This document shows positions 24,485 to 24,733 of a stretch of 24,733 bases of DNA, one piece after another. The notes under the pieces were generated by a model. That model saw only the letters and a program-made list of their open reading frames with translations. It was not told the DNA's origin and ran no database searches. Source of the stretch: Polynucleobacter sp. (lineage in GTDB: Bacteria; Pseudomonadota; Gammaproteobacteria; Burkholderiales; Burkholderiaceae). Location: contig JALRCP010000081.1 in assembly GCA_023257325.1 (NCBI GenBank), positions 1 to 24,733 of the forward strand. The letters are read 5' to 3'. Both the position numbers and the translations under genes were made by a program. Each line of letters starts with the position of its first letter. The first letter of the stretch is position 1.

Positions 24485-24733
24485 GCTGCGGCCAGAGGGC
24501 GGGATCGAAACGGCCGGCTGCAGGGCCGGATGCGACGTCAGGGGCCTCAGGGCGGTCCTCGGCACTGCCGGGTTCGATGGCACGGCGCCTGATCAGTCCG
24601 CGCAACTCCAGGGCCTTGAGCACGGCGCGGCTGAAGCCATCCGCGCCGCAGAGTCGATCCAGGCGCCGTCCTCCGCCATGGCGCTCAAGGTGATCGAGCA
24701 GGGCCTGCTGGCGAGGCGTGCAGGCGGCGTTGA
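24327..24733 (-). CDS. priA: Primosomal protein N' (PriA) fragment, foreign GC-rich sequence
   Basis: On the minus strand the frame is open from the window edge (24733, entered mid-gene) to the junction. It reads TPRQQALLDHLERHGG, GFSRAVLKALELRGLIRRR and LNEAQAEAVQRI. This is the order seen in PriA: the winged-helix region, then the linker and the start of the helicase core just before the Walker A loop. The remaining frame to the stop at 24327 is the antisense of prpE and is not PriA. PriA restarts stalled replication forks. The high G+C shows it comes from a different genome from the rest of the window, perhaps another proteobacterium. Both ends are missing, so it is not a functional gene here. 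Confidence 0.72.
   Translation of the reverse strand, partial: NAACTPRQQALLDHLERHGGGRRLDRLCGADGFSRAVLKALELRGLIRRRAIEPGSAEDRPEAPDVASGPAAGRFDPALWPQLNEAQAEAVQRIDGAGDGSELLWVPRTSLRLCISQPISTKYLRQDAKAYLHT
24419..24428. other. Chimeric junction between prpE and a reverse-strand priA fragment
   Basis: To the left the + strand encodes PrpE up to SAPTA; to the right the - strand encodes PriA from GDGSELL upstream. The two alignable ends meet within about ten bases, sharing the short AGCAGC-like stretch, and base composition jumps to roughly two-thirds G+C. Inverted joining at a short microhomology is typical of amplification or assembly chimeras. Confidence 0.8.

Noticed and set aside
24451-24693. 80-codon plus-strand frame in the GC-rich end
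   Set aside because: It is the antisense shadow of the PriA frame; long open frames on both strands are expected at high G+C.

Overview
The window looks like a chromosomal segment from a moderately low-GC betaproteobacterium. The closest match I can suggest is a Polynucleobacter-like member of the Burkholderiaceae; this is inferred from gene content, gene order and the protein sequences, with no search run. The pointers are the end of a nuo operon followed by DUF2818, a NUDIX hydrolase and DUF1178, and the block dnaQ ... rnhA - methyltransferase - gloB - mltD. The last ~310 bases are clearly different: visibly GC-rich, encoding part of PriA on the opposite strand, and fused in the middle of prpE. 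They are most likely an assembly or amplification chimera.

Layout. 1-3604 (+): 3' end of nuoM, then nuoN (complex I), DUF2818 membrane protein, ADP-ribose-type NUDIX hydrolase and DUF1178 protein. 3633-3944 (-): small lipoprotein. 3975-5468 (+): mmsA, methylmalonate-semialdehyde dehydrogenase. 5569-6990 (+): hemN, oxygen-independent coproporphyrinogen III oxidase. hemN is preceded by a perfect FNR-type box at class II spacing and by an 11-bp hairpin that takes in its start codon. 7037-13363 (-): a compact seven-gene run, read from right to left: thermostable-hemolysin-family acyltransferase-like protein, AMP-dependent acyl ligase, di-iron haem-oxygenase-like oxidase, short-chain dehydrogenase, exported TPR protein, OmpR-type response regulator and QseC-type histidine kinase. 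The first five look like a small biosynthetic cassette with an acyl-derived product, possibly controlled by the adjacent two-component system. This is the best candidate here for an undescribed system.

13513-14592 (+): exported thioredoxin-fold-like protein without a CXXC, then a 55-bp TTGA tetranucleotide repeat and a DUF4395 membrane protein. 14610-21047 (-): methyltransferase (YafS-like), rnhA, an RND efflux adaptor and pump, and dnaQ; the efflux pair separates rnhA from dnaQ, which are neighbours in many proteobacteria. 21062-23295 (+): gloB and the lipoprotein lytic transglycosylase mltD, overlapping by 4 bases. 23414 to ~24420 (+): 5' half of prpE (propionyl-CoA synthetase), cut at the chimeric junction.

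No stretch longer than 300 bases lacks a gene; the largest gaps are 13972-14163 (the repeat), 13364-13512 and 19649-19768. I saw no tRNA, rRNA, insertion sequence or CRISPR array. Overall this is housekeeping chromosome (respiration, haem, replication fidelity, methylglyoxal detoxification, wall turnover, propionate/valine catabolism) carrying one accessory-looking metabolic cassette and an efflux insertion.
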